Assembly (NCBI RefSeq): GCF_901933205.1
Contig: NC_044576.1
Location: 7,969,024-8,033,023 of the forward strand
Source: Camarhynchus parvulus
Taxonomy: Eukaryota; Chordata; Aves; Passeriformes; Thraupidae
Length of the DNA stretch: 64,000 bases
Reading direction: 5' to 3'
This document shows, in pieces, positions 38,346 to 51,735 of this stretch. The notes under the pieces were generated by a model. That model ran no database searches, was not told the DNA's origin, and was given only the letters and a program-made list of their open reading frames with translations. The position numbers and the translations under genes are program-made. How positions within the stretch are numbered: position 1 is the stretch's first letter; every line of letters starts with the position of its first letter.

Positions 38346-41300
38346 TGCCAATGGATAGGTGTGCTGCTCCAATTTCTACAAACATTTGACTTTTTTTGGG
38401 TTTTCTTCAACTTTTCTGTGTTTAGTTGGGTGGTCTTTTTTTTTCATAATTTTTCACTGTTTAGCAAAATGTTATGAAGAAGGAAAAGAAATTCTGGTTG
38501 TGTTTATCATGAAGCCACTTCTCCACCTGCAGAGGGATCCAGCCTGATTTGTCTTCCCCTATAAAAAGTCTTAAATCACTTATCTACAGAAATTATAAAA
38601 AATGCTCAGTTATCTCAGCCAGTTGTTAACCCTGAGATGATGCAAATTTCAGCACTACTAATTATTTCATAGAGATGTCTAGAAATGTTTCTGTGATTTG
38701 AAGCCTTTTAAGAAGCCAGTCAACAAAAGTTAATTTGATCCTATAAAGGATCAAATAATAATCCAGTTAAAGATTTTTGTACTTCATTCGAAAGCCTGAG
38801 AGGAAAGCAGAGAGAGGTGTGATTTGTAAAGCTCAGAGGGGAAATAAAGATATTCTAGGAGACTGGATAATTTTAATGGTTGATTTTATTTAAAATAATT
38901 CCACCACAGTATGACTGCTGTATTCTATAATTTATGTGGACTTTGAGAGGTGTTGTTAGACCAGGTTTGAATGCCCCTGAGCAATATTCTGAGGGGAGAA
39001 CATGGCAAAGTGGATACAGTTTCTGTCTCTGCTCTAGCAGCCCACTGGTAATTTAGCAGTCATCATGTAATTCAGAGTAACCCTTTCTTGTTATTTGCCT
39101 TTTATCTGGCTAAGTCTGATTACCATGGGTCTGTGGTACCCTTTGGATCTACCTGGCGCTGAGCATTTTGAAAGTCCAGCTGTTTATTGAGGGCCCAAAA
39201 TAAGAGGTGGTCTTTGTTTTGATGAAGCCTGCCACGTGCCACTCCTAGGCTGTGACATCCTTGCAAGTCAGGAAGCATTTTGAAAGTTTCAGTGCTTGCT
39301 TAGGCCATTTTCTCTGGCTGTTGTCTATAAATTCAAGTTTTCTATTACTGGCAGTGTTTTCAAGCTACAGGCATCCCTGAGATATCTTGACCACTGGAGC
39401 CTTATCTCCTCATGCATTGCATGAATGCATTATGACAAATAAGTCAATATTTAACACTGTGAACCTGTTGGGTTGGGAGGTTCAGAGCTTTGTCTCCTCT
39501 GTCCAAGGGCCCAGAGGTTCTGTTCATTTGATAATCACTGTAGTTAGATGATCAAATTTCCATGCCATAAACATGTCAGGTTTGGGTGGCTTTTTTTTGG
39601 TGTTTTTTTTTTTTCTTCTCTCCTGTCAGTCCAGGGGGAAAATAAAAAGGTGATATAAATAGAACAGGTAATGAAATCAGTCTGAGTAGGAAACTCATCA
39701 ATCTGGAACTCCTAGGTGCTGCAAACCCAACAGGTAATAGATAAAAGGTCATCCTATTTCATGGACATTGCTTTAGATAAAATACCTGTTAGAGTTAATA
39801 ATTCTCACAATAAATCTTGCTAACATAAAAGCTCAGTTGGACAACTGTAGTTATTTTTACATCAATGAATGTAATATGAATTAATTAATATGAACTGTTC
39901 ACTGTACCAGATCTTGCTCTATCAACTGAGCGTGGAGGTCCCCAAAATGACCACTAGGGAAAGGAGTCTGTATTACTGCAGTATTTAATTTGTATCTGTG
40001 TTCCTTTAACTTACAGTGAACCATATCAGATGGATCAGTAATTAGCTTCAGCATCAAACACAACATTGGCAAGGAGCCAGATAAAGCACAATCAGTTTGG
40101 AGTCACAGGCTGGTTTGGACTTCAGCTGACCTCAAAGAGAGGTTTTGGACATGAAAAAGGACCTCTGTAGGTTTTTCTGTGCTTTCAGATGATATGGGTT
40201 GGCCCAATGAGAGCTACCACCTCCCATGATGATCCTGGCTTCCATACATCACACTCATTCAAGTTAAATTTGTTAGTTAAGCATAAAATTAGGCTTGAGC
40301 ACATCTCTGGTTGACCCTTCACTCTGCCTGCACTACTAGAGTTTTCATGCCAAGCATGGCCTTCTCTCTCTCTGAACCACAGAACCAGACTATGAAGAAG
40401 AGGGTAGCAAAGGGATGAGGTCAATGTTTGGTTTGAATTTAAGTCTCTCTGGTACTGTGTTGTTTGTCAGCATAATGTGCAAATACAGAATGATATTCTG
40501 ATTTATGGAAAGCTTGCTTTATATCTACACTGTCTTGTGAAAGAGCTGGAAGTTTTCTGCTTTCATGGAGGGAAACTGAGAACCACTCTGGGGGATCAGG
40601 GGTTGAGTGTTGGTATTTTGTCTTACCAGGCCTCCAAAATCAGCTTGCTGGGGAACTAACCACAAATATAAAGCATGTCTCCTGCAAAAATTATTCATCT
40701 CTTTTCCTGAAAACAAAAACCAGGGAATTACAGGGAAGATTTCAGGTAATCTCCAGGCTATTGCCTTGCTAGCTGTGACCTTGTTCTGGTATTTTACTTG
40801 TGTTTTCTGTTCAGAGATAAACCTTCCTTCCCTCTTTGGTCCCCAGCCTGGTTCATGGCATCAGACAGATCCTGCTCTGGTGTCACAGCAGGTGTTTGTT
40901 CCAGGGCTGGCAAGCACTTCTGCTGGCTGTGAGAGAGAGGCAGATTTGGAATTAGTTTTTGAGGCTCCAGGACTTAGATTAATTGGTCAAGAGGTCTGAT
41001 TCAAACTGCTGTAATTGTGCAAGCCAGCAAGTGTCCACCACATGTGTTTATTCTTTCCCACTTTCAGCCAGAGGGCTGAGATCAAGGTTCTTAATTAGTT
41101 TCTGAAAATAGGAAGAAACTGTTGTTCCATCACTTCCCACAGAAGTGAGGCACACTGCATATGAAACAGGGCACTGGGCACAAAAGCTGCTAATAGATGA
41201 AGGACAAAGTATGTGCTCGCTTAGGTATTGGCTGACAGTTGTGCTGCCAGTGATGGCTTATGGGTGTGAAGATGTAAATAACGTTCTATTTTTGGGAGCC

Positions 41301-43461
41301 TGTAATTTCTATGATTTTTTTTGTGGTTGTTGTTGTTGCAAGACAATTCTTGCTTTCTGACTAAAAAATAACAAGGAGAAAGGATTACAGTACATTAGAG
41401 TAGGGTACTTACATGCAAAGTACCTAAGAAGATTTTGTAATGAAAAGTAAATGAAAGATAACTTCTAAAATGTTCTTCACCAGCATATGAGATTTTGTGG
41501 TGTTTAAAGGCAGAACTATGTGAATGGTTATGCTTTATTAAGTGACATTAGTAGGAAAGGAGCTATGGGAAGTACAAGCAAAAAAGTTGTAAGAAGCTAA
41601 TAGTTACTTGCAAATTTAATATGGAACATTTCAAGTTTTCTGAAGTAGAGATAATCAGACCTTGCTAATCTGTTTTACAAATTCTCATCACGTAAGGACG
41701 ATTATATTAAAATTACTTCTTGGTATAAAGCAGGATTCACTACCCATACTAATATGATAGATCTGTCAAACTGTTTGCTTCAATGAGTGTTCCTTTAGTA
41801 TGGTTCAAGGCATTCCAAAAGCTTGCAGTGAACTGACAAAGGTGCCTTTGAATACTTTAATCATGCATAGCCATCTTTACCCTCTTTAGACTGAGACTTA
41901 TCTAGATTACATGATTGGTTAGCCTCTCAGAATAAGTTGACCCTTAAATTAAAATGTTGCCTCTTTGAAGATTACCAATCAAATTAAAACAACCAGTCAC
42001 ACTTTAACCTCTAAAATAAATTGAGCTTTTTTAAGTGTTCTCTTTTAATGATCAGTTCCTATAAAATAATTTATAATTGTCAGAACTCCACACTACAGAA
42101 ATTCAAGCTCATGGGAAGAGTAGGACTGCAATGGGCCCTTCATCAAGCACTTTCTCATCTTTAGAGCTATGGTTTTGGTAAGATCAGAGAACAAATTAGA
42201 ATAACACCACTCTCTAAATTGGGTTCATGGTTGAGATTAACTAAATAGGATGCCTGGAAACTAGTTCTCTTCTGACCACCATGTGGAGAATTCTAACTGC
42301 AGAATCAAGAGCATGTTGGAGGATTTTCCAGCACACACCTGGTCCAAAGCCTTTTGAAAAGTTTCTGCTTTTCCACCATGCCTCTGAAGCTTTGTGATCC
42401 CAATGCTGTCAAGTTCCCCTCCTCCTTTTAAGTGTTTTTCAGGTGCTATCACCACAGTGGAGGAGGCTCCCTGAGCCTGGTGTGTTCTGTGCCTCCAGAG
42501 ACCAATGTTTCTTCCTCCTGCTCTTTCCAATTTTGTTCATCAAGAGGCTGCAGATAAAACAAGGAGAATATACTCTTTTTTTCTTTTCTTTTTTTTAATT
42601 TATCTTTTTATAAAATCCTTTATTCTGTGAAGTACTCTTACAGTACAGCTAGAGCTAGCTGGCAGCAGCTATTTTGTATTTTTTTAGTATTTCACACGCA
42701 CTTCTCAAAAACACTTGACGGTAAGAGAAGTTCATGTCTATGTTGACAAAACTGGTAATTAAGAGCTGATGTAAAACTCTTGCACAAAACTTCCACATCA
42801 CTCCTTCAGTATTACGATAATAATGATTATTAGTCATATTGATTTAAGCCTCAACATTGACAATCTGAGTTTGCATCCAGAAAATGTGATGCTTGATTTA
42901 AAACATTGTTTTTCAAGTATGCTTGCAGAAGTTGTTAACTTGGGGGATATGCTGGGTGCTCCTACAAAACATCTAATTCAACTTTTTTTTTTTACACAAA
43001 GTGATCAGTATCTTTAAAATAATGCAATATTTCAAAATAGCTTTAAGCTGGAAATGGATTTTCACAATAAAATATCTCTGTGTGCCATGATGCCATAGGT
43101 GAGATGTCAGGGGCGTTCTGCTGGATCTTCATTCTGGTTTCTTTTCTCAGGAAGAAAACTGTCACTTTCTGTCACTTTTCAAGATATTTTATTGCACACA
43201 TCATGCATATGAGCTTATGCCCACTCTAGTCAGTATCATCTATATTATTCCATCAATGGCTACATAACCATAAAGTAATATTATGTAATGTACAAATAAC
43301 TATTTCCATTATACAGAGTCATAGATGTGATTGAGTTCCTGGGTATAGTATTATTTTAACTCTGAGTTAAATTATGTCTTGAGCTTGAACATAATAAGCA
43401 GAGATCTCACAAACAAAATGCAAAAGCTGAAAGCACAAGCATGTCCTGGTGGCTGTGACTC
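38346..43461. other. Noncoding single-copy DNA
   Basis: T-rich runs occur at 38388-38460, 39589-39615 and 42573-42612. A tRNA D-arm-like 16-mer stands at 39916-39931 on the minus strand. The 130-codon frame at 40607-40999 shows no family resemblance. No gene is supported. Confidence 0.6.
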
Positions 43462-43525
43462 TACTTAACAATTTCAAATGAACTCAGCTGAGGCTTACTT
43501 AACAATTTCAAATGAACTCAGCTGA
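43462..43525. repeat. 34-bp-period tandem duplication
   Basis: The same 30 bp, starting TACTTAACAATTTC and ending ACTCAGCTGA, occurs perfectly at 43462-43491 and 43496-43525 with four bases between. The identity suggests a recent event. Confidence 0.95.
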
Positions 43526-46500
43526 AGCTGTTTTAGATGTTTAGCAAAACCTAATCAGGGTGTGCTCATTTGGGTGCATTTCTTCCTAGTGAAAGCAGGA
43601 GAAAACAGCACGTGAGAGAGCAGAGCATCAGTATATACAGAAACAAAAACATCAATAATTATAAATAATAGAAGGTACTGCAGCAATGGAATTGCCTTTA
43701 ATGCCAGTTCTCTATCCACTTCTATAAACTTCTGAGAAGGGTTTTTAACTGCAGTTTCCCTCTTTGCCATCTCCCACACCATATGTGGGGTTATACACAG
43801 TAATTTATTAATGGACCCAAAAAGCCAGTAATACAAGAAATGTAGTCAGAAAGGCTTTTCCTTCCCACTTGGCAGAGAGATTCAGAGGCTCAGCTGCCTA
43901 GCCCAGTGTATTGATCTCTGCTTCTTACATCTGAAGTAGGAAATTCTCTCCAGAGTTTATTTGTACTGGCTCTTTGTTGCTTTGAGGTTTCAGTAAATAG
44001 CAACAGTTCACTAAGTTGATTCTTTGTAAAAATATTCCTTTTGAAGAAACTGAATAAACAGCAAACAGGTGAAAAGGTGTCTATTGCTTTGCAGTAGCAT
44101 GTTTTCATGGATCTCCCCCCTTTTATTTTAATATGACTTTAGACTTGGAGCTCTGGAGAAAATTCAGAGTAAGACTGAGTAGAAAGTTTATGAACGTGTA
44201 TTTTCATCTCTTTCCTAGTGCATCTTGCCACAATATTCTTCCCCTTTTTCTCCCTGGTCATCAAAAAGAGTGATAACCGAGTCCTCTTCTAAAGATTCCT
44301 TGTGCTCTGTGATTTTATGGACGATGCAAGTTTTATTGGTGGAAACTGAGATTGCTTTCAAAAGGCCTTAATTGGTCTGTCCTGCCTTAGCATATGACTT
44401 GTAGTGTTTTGCAGGTCTTGTTTGGTTGTTTGCCCAATCCTCCCATAACTGTCTGGTTGATCTAGGACACTTTAGATCAAGTGTTGCAAAAATGGCATTG
44501 TGACTTTCCGTGCCTCTTTGTTTGAGCTAAAAACCTTCTGTCTGGAGTCTCCAGGGGATCACAACCCAGCCACTTCTAAGAGAAGATCCTGTAGTGATTT
44601 AATCTCTGGATTCTACTTAGGGTCTATAGATGGATGTGTGTCTCCTCTGGCTCATGGCAAATAATTTACAGTACTTTGAGGAGAAAAATATATAAATCTG
44701 CATATATGCACACAAAAAACCCCAATATTACAGGTGCTTTGATTTTTCTACCATTTTTATTTGACTGCTTGGGTATACAAGCAGAATAAAATTAAAATGC
44801 TGTTAGATGAAATTAACATTGACCATAAAGCAACTGCTTTCAGAACACCATTCTTCTGGGCAATATTCTCATATAATTACTTGCAAAATGGTTTTGTTTT
44901 GTTATGACCTTTTCTCTTTTATTGTTTGAGGCCTACCCAAATGAATACATTTTTTTTCCTTTGTGCCATAAGGTGTTGAAGAACTTCTCCAGAGACTTAT
45001 AAGCCTTGCCTGCATTATGCAGTTTTTTGTAACTTATGGCCATTGCAGTTTGGAACCTCTGGACAGGGAGTTTCAAATGTGAATTGAAGGTATTTGACCT
45101 GGTCAGAAGAAAGTTTTGACTGACTGTACAGCAAATTCCTCATACAGTTTCCTGTGCACAAGGATGATTATTGGTATTGGTGCCAATGCACATGGAAACC
45201 TCACCTTCTTCAAAACCAGCAATTTTAGGGACACACTTGAGAGTTCTTCCCTGCTGGTATGCAGTCCAGCCATATGCTTGGGGAAAATGGGAATGCTACC
45301 TGGGAAGATTAATCCTTGGCACACAGCCCTGAAAGCAGCCAAATCTGGGAGAGATTATGACTGAAATTTGTCTTGATTTGAGTTTCTCTGAAGAGCAGAG
45401 GTAACTCAGTAATGCATGGAGAACACAGGAGAGCTCTACAACTCAGTGGGTAATGCTCCTAGCAGGAACAGTTTATCAGTTCCTGTGTTTGTTCAGTTTT
45501 AAGTCAATGGCCTTTAAAAAGAAATAAAAAGAAGTTTTAAAACACCCCTTCCCAAGCCATGTCAGAGGCAGTAAAGGAGAAAATAGATTTTCAAGTGTGC
45601 TTGTTGTGTGATAAAAAAAAAGGTCTTTTAGGAAAGCAGCTTTAGAAATATGTGTCAAGGATTGGACATATTTTCCCATTCTTCAGTAAAGTCACAGGCA
45701 CTGCAGGGGATCTCAGAAATTGTGTTTGGGGGTTTTTTTCACTTTGTGCTGGAGAAGCCAACATTAGGATGTGGTTAATTTTGTAGGTGCTTTGGAAAAA
45801 AATCTTCTAATTGTGTGTAAAGACCTTGTTAAGTGTAAGGTTAACATTTGTCATTTTCCTTTAGGGAGAAGTTGTTAGAGCTGAAGCTCTAATCTCTTAC
45901 CTAGTTTGTCTCTATGTCAGGCTGAATTTTACTCACAACAGAAGCTGAAAAGTGACAAAGTATAATTTCTCCATCTACTGCAGAAAATTGCTCATAATTT
46001 TTTGATAGCCATTTAGTCTTGATAAGATCACATCTTCCAGCTAAACTAGGCTTAGACATATTTATTTACTTGTATTTAAGAGTGATAACAAACAATATTT
46101 TAATTTTAATGAATATTTATAGTCCAGGGTCTGCACTGCAGTTGCCACCAGGGCTGTGGCTGATTCCTGGAAGGTGTGAACTCACCTGCATTAAGGAAAG
46201 GACTGCAGGATGAGTGATCCCTTTGTAGAGGGATCCCAGGAAAGTGGGTCCATGTACTCATCTCAGAGAGAAAACTGTTTATTGGCAGTTACTTGGATGT
46301 AAACTGAAGAGTATGGTGGGCTGTGTTTAATTGGCAGCTTGAGATCCTATATAAAATATAGTTGAAAACAAACACTCACTGAGAAACACAAGCTCCAGTC
46401 AGTAACAGGTGATCTTTTATATTTTCTGTCTTTGGAGGGGGGAAAAAAGTACAGTATGTTACAGAATGATTTTATTGAAAGGCGTAATAGATTTCACATT

Positions 46501-48533
46501 TCAAAAGCTTCCAAGTAGTTTACCAGTTTGCAATTCATCAAGAAATGCATTTGATGTTCCTCCAAAAGGCACTTTCATCACTTGTTCTTTCTCTGAGAAC
46601 TTAACTGAATGTAAAGTCAAATATCCAATTGCTAATAAGCTGATAGGACAAAGGTTTATTTCCTAGGGGGAAGAGCACAGAAATAATTCCTGAGGCAGCT
46701 TTGCCAAGTGCCTGGGGACAGGAGTGCTGCTTGGGGTGCAGTGTTCATGAGCTGTCCACAGCAGCAGGGACAGAAGCAGCCTCCTTCCCCTTTCAATGAT
46801 TGCAGTCTGCACTTTTCCAGGGCAGGACTGGGACTGCACTGCTGGGGCAGAGAGCCCCAGGCTGGCAGCCCCAGCAGGCAGGGAAAGGGCCAGCCTTGGG
46901 GCACATCTGAGCCACATGGAGTCCCAGAGAGGCCTCCTGGAGATCCTGACAGCTTCCTAGCAAGGTGAGAAATACAAGAACCAGCATAGATGCCAGAGGT
47001 CTATTTCACTAATCAAACAGATGTAAATGAAGTAAATGAGATTGAGACTGCCAACAACACTGTTTTGACTATTGAAAGTTAATATGTTTAGCATATAAAA
47101 TCAAATTTTAGATTAATGTAGGATTTTTATCAAAAGTGCAGTATCTCAATGCATTAGATAACTTAGCTGTGAAGGTCAGGGCATTGCCTCAATGCTGTGC
47201 TTTTGTTATGACATTTGATCCAAAAGCCAATATTTCAAATGAGGGCACAAAAGCTCTCCTCAGGCCTGCAGGTAGCTGAAATGACAGCTCTGTGCTCGTG
47301 TCACAGCAGAGGTTCAAAATTGTGCACAGCCAATGTAACCTGGGGTGTTTTGCTTCACAGAAGCTAAGGGATCATGATCCTAAACGTTATTTACCTGCTT
47401 GGGAGTAGTTATTTAAGAAATAATAATTAGGCACATTGAAATAGTTAAGATATATAAGTAGTTTATGTTAATGTAATACTTTTAACCTGACATCAACAAT
47501 GTTCATATCAAACCCATTTGTTGACTGCTAATTATTTTAGTCTGAGTGTATTTTTGTGTGTGTAGGCGTGGGGAGAAGTGACTGGAGCTAACAACTGCAG
47601 GTGCTCCTCTAGTGAATGTGCACAGTGATGTCAGACACAATGAAACCCTTCTGGTATTGTGGGCTCGTCTCAGTGTTCCTTTGAATTTAATTATTTAAAT
47701 GACCTACTATTGTTCCTAAATTAAATATTTAAGCTTTCTAAATGGCTGCCATCCTGGTTTAGTTGTTGAGGTGAAGGTGATTGGCACTGACAGAAGAGCT
47801 GAGTTGGATGCTGGTGTTGGGGGGCTCTCAGCTCCTCTCTGTTTTCTCAGTGCTGCCACCACTGTGAGGGCCATGCCAGTACTGCACAGGCATTCCCATG
47901 GAGATTGGTTTCAAGTGTCCTGGCTGGGCAGAGGAGTTTCTGGGGCCAGCTACCACATCTGGAAGCACCATAAAAATGAATATGTTTTTTACATTTCCTA
48001 CGATTTCTCAGTCTGTGTCTTTTGCTTCTCTAATGTTCAATGAGATAATGAAGGAAACTCACCGGGGAAGAGAGTCAACCAAAATAATGCATCCTTTCTT
48101 TGATTTGCATGGAGCTAGGTGTGAATTTTATGCATCTGTTCTTCTAATTTTAAGGGGGGTTTGTGTAGGTAATTTCAGAGTCCTAAGGCACTAAAGGTAC
48201 CCTGCATGCAAGAACTTAAATTTTGAATTAGGAAATAATAAAATTGAGTACCAATTTATTGCCACCATAGTGCTGAACAGAAAGGTCTGGGAATGTCAGT
48301 AGCATCTTTGTTGCAAGCCTTTAGCTTTTTAATAGACAGATACAGATTCTAGATAAATCAGGTTGTCTGATTTGGGGTTTTTGGGGCGTCTCTTGCATGT
48401 ACCCTAAAACTTTTGAGAGCATGTAGGGAAAAAAAAGCAATTATTTTAAAAATAATTTCTTAAAAATGAAGACAGTCACATTTTCTTGAGTATAACATGA
48501 GATATTCTAGTGAATAACATGAAAAAATCTAGA
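43526..48533. other. Noncoding single-copy DNA
   Basis: No coding or transposon signal was recognised. A GC-richer patch at 46700-46950 gives overlapping frames on both strands, typical of chance. The remainder is AT-rich unique sequence. Confidence 0.6.
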
Positions 48534-48585
48534 AATTATTTAGGCTTTATCAATCATTTTAGTTATTCATAAAGCCTAAATAATT
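48534..48585. repeat. Perfect inverted repeat, 17-bp arms
   Basis: AATTATTTAGGCTTTAT (48534-48550) is followed after an 18-nt spacer by its exact reverse complement (48569-48585). A 17-bp perfect stem with an 18-nt loop is unusual for random sequence. It could be a small terminal-inverted-repeat element remnant or a fold-back hairpin; no target-site duplication was identified. Confidence 0.93.
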
Positions 48586-51500
48586 AGTCACTCTTGTTTG
48601 CAAACAGATACAGAGGCAACACATACTGCATAACTAAGGTTAGAATTCTGTTTTAGGTATTAAGTAGCATGAACACATTTATAAAATGTTTTTTTAAGAA
48701 GTCCACCTTGTGTTTTTAACAGCACAGACATCACATATTTCTTCTCAAATCTTGTACCATCAAGCACGGATTCCATGCTAGCAGAATGTAATAGAAGAGC
48801 AAACTGAATGTTTTTAAGCCCTTTCATTTGCTGGCCAGGCTGCATTAGCCTGTGTCCCTCATCAGATCTCCAGCAGACACCTGAGTATGAGCTTAGGAAC
48901 AAGGCAAGGACAGACTGATGTCCCAGAGTACTCTACCATCCATTAGGGATTTATGGCAGCTAATTTCTGAGCCACATGCCATCTTTTGGCTTCTGTGTCC
49001 TCTGTGGTTTTTGTTTTTCTCCATGGCTGTGTCTTGTTTGCTTTTGAGTCTCTGTGGTCTTTCAGCTGCAGCCTTTGAAAAGCAGAGCTTTTTCTCAGTG
49101 TGAATTCACCACACCAGGAGAAGAAATGTTTTTGTTTATTTTGAAACTAGCAACCATTTGCTTATATTCTTCTTAACCACTGCTTTAGAGATAGGGATGA
49201 CTGATCCTGACACACACACCTTGCCCAAAGCCCAGATTTTACCATCCTCTTCCAAGTCCTGTTCAGCCACACAAGTGGTCTTGTTAACTCAGTCCATCAA
49301 GGAGGAGCCAGTTGATATCTGATCATCCTCTGAAACACCTTTTGTTTCTTCACACCCTTTTATGAGATGGTAAAGAGGGAGGAAAGCAGCACAGCCAGCA
49401 GCAATGTTGATGTAAGTGAAGCAGAGATTTATGTGTTGCCTAATGATGGCTTGTCTCTGTGCCCAGCACAGGATTGTTCATGTCAGTTTTCTTTTATTCT
49501 GTTGTTTGGCTGTTAGCACTGTGCTGAAGCTGCCCTAAAGATGGCTTTTCCTGGTCATTACAGAGGTTACAGAGGCAGCCTTTTCATATGAAAAGCTGTC
49601 TGGGGACTAAGGGTAAAGGTTTCCCATGCTCATTTCTGTCACTGAATTTCCTCAGCCATTCTTTTTTATATCTGAAAAAATAATTGTCTTTTAATCATTT
49701 AGGAGTCACCAAGTCTGTGGTTCTTTCTGTGGTCCTGAACATGTGCTCCTCTCCTTTGAGAACAGCATTTACTGGCATGAGCAGTCGTCATCCCCTCCCT
49801 GTTACACCTATTCTTCAAGATCTGGCCTGGAACTGGTAAAAAAATCAGCCTGACACAGAGCTGGCATTTTCCAGTTTGGGATTTTTCCAGTTTGGGATTT
49901 TCCAGTTGCTATTTCCTGGCCAGTGTTAGAGCTGTGCAGGTGGCAGGTGTGCAGACACCCCAATGCTGTGGTGGGTGACAGCCACTGAGCCCCCTGCTCT
50001 GTCCCCACTGCTGCCTGCCTGGCACAGGGCAGGGTTTGGGGCAGGGCTGGCTGCTGAGGCCCTTTCCCTTTTCCTCTGGCTCTGAGCAATTGGTGTCCAG
50101 CTCTTGGTCCCACCGTGGCTCCCACCTCCAACAGCTGTGACAGTGTCTTTGTTATTTCCCCAATCCCCACCCCAGGTAAGCGCTTCCAGCACAGAACCTC
50201 ATTAACATTTTCCCACATCATCAGAGATACCAAGTAAGAATTTGTTTTTCTGGTGGGAAGTCAAATATGCTCTAAAAAGAGATGAGAACCAATTGTGAGT
50301 GTTTTAAATCAAAAACCTGCTAGGAATGGCACAGCAGTATCCTGTTGCCCACTTTTATGGGAATTAAATATGACTCCTGACTTGTAGATATTATTTGAGA
50401 ATTCCCCTGTGCAATATGCTTGGTAATGCAACAAGGACTGGAGCTCAAATGCATTTTCGCAGTAAAGATTGTAGGGGAATTTTCTCTGGGAGCTAAAAAA
50501 TATGAGGTACTGAAGAGCAGAGCAGCCTATAAACCATGCAGAGACACAGCTCAAAAGTGACCAGTTTTGAAATAAAGGCCTTGCTTATTTTCATGAAATG
50601 GAATTGTCTTTATTTCAAATCTGAGGAATATGGACACACTTGTGACAAATTAATGTCTTAGTAGTTTTGGGCAGGAAAACTGACAAGGTTCTATCTTTTT
50701 TACATCAAAGTACTAAAATCTGAAGAATTTAATCAAACCAGAAGTATTCACCAAACTTTATAATTATGGCAGAATAATACCTTCTTTTGTTCTTAATAAA
50801 CCTGGCATCTATCAGCATTGTTAACACTAGGCCTTTGATTTATTGAAAATTATTTTAAATGTCACATATTCTCAGTATAGAAGGAATGATTTCTAGTAAG
50901 ACACCAGGATTGAATCACTCTGTAATTATAATAATTGTATTTACAGAGGAACAAGCTTCTCTCATAGGGAGAATATTTTAATTTGTTCTGCTGTTTGTGA
51001 TGTCTCCTTTTTTTCATTTTTCTTTTTGTTTTGGTTTTCTTTTTTTTTTATTATTCTTAGTGAGTAGCTTAAAAAGTCAAAAGACAAAATTTTCCTCAGG
51101 AGACTGATTCTCCTCAGGCAGAATCCATATTTTAAAATGACTACCATAAATGTGATGTAGTAATGACCTTCATCTCTAATGCAAGCACTGGCAACAACTG
51201 AGGCATCTGAGGCATCATTTACTAGAATATATCTCTGGATGACTTTTTGTGGCTTTTTGTAGCAATCTGACTTCAATTCAAACCATAATCAGCTAATCAC
51301 TGGCAATTTTCAGATATGACTCAAGCTAATTTCAAGACAATCTGCCTTAGTTTCGTTGAACAGCCCTGGAGATGCTGTTTATGTTGATGTCCATTAGTAT
51401 TCCAACTGACAGTAATGTAAACTCAACAAAAACTCAAAAAACCAAAACCAAACAAAAAAACCCCACACCCACAATAAAAAAGGCCTCTCTAAAATGAACA

Positions 51501-51689
51501 ATAACAAGTCTGCCAGCCTGATGTGCAGAAAATGGAAGTTTGTTTTTTGTCACCTGTGTCCCCCCAGCAGGTGACCAGCAGGATGGAGCTGTGTAAGAAG
51601 CAATGGGTCATTTAGAATACTTACCCTGACTGGAAGGGGTCCCTCAGCTCCTCTTCAGCACTGAATACCAAAACATTTGCTGTGCCTAA
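48586..51689. other. Noncoding DNA
   Basis: Contains a 15-16-bp tandem motif TTTTCCAGTTTGGGA (about 2.7 copies, 49867-49908), a GC-richer patch (49920-50130) with a 141-codon minus-strand frame lacking any domain, T-rich DNA at 51007-51052, and an A/C-rich stretch at 51427-51481. A donor-like minus-strand site stands at about 51620-51626. No gene is supported. Confidence 0.6.
49867..49908. repeat. Short tandem repeat, ~15-bp unit
   Basis: TTTTCCAGTTTGGGA occurs at 49867-49881 and 49883-49897, followed by a partial third copy. This is a local slippage duplication. Confidence 0.9.
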
Positions 51690-51735
51690 AATCATGGAAA
51701 CGAAGAATGGGTTGGAATCTAAGGCCTTACAATGT
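51690..51735 (-). mobile_element. Possible CR1 3'-terminal scrap
   Basis: AATCATGGAAACGAAGAATG, GGTTGGAATCTAAGGCCTTA resembles the reverse complement of a CR1 terminus (AATCATGGAATCACAGAATG, GTTTGGGTTGGAAGGGACCT). Similarity ends within about 45 bp. Given its shortness, this could be an old 3' stub or coincidence. Confidence 0.4.

Noticed and set aside
49808..50233. 141-codon minus-strand open frame
   Set aside because: Composition-driven: a GC-richer patch with a second overlapping frame, no domain, and part of it is the TTTTCCAGTTTGGGA tandem repeat.
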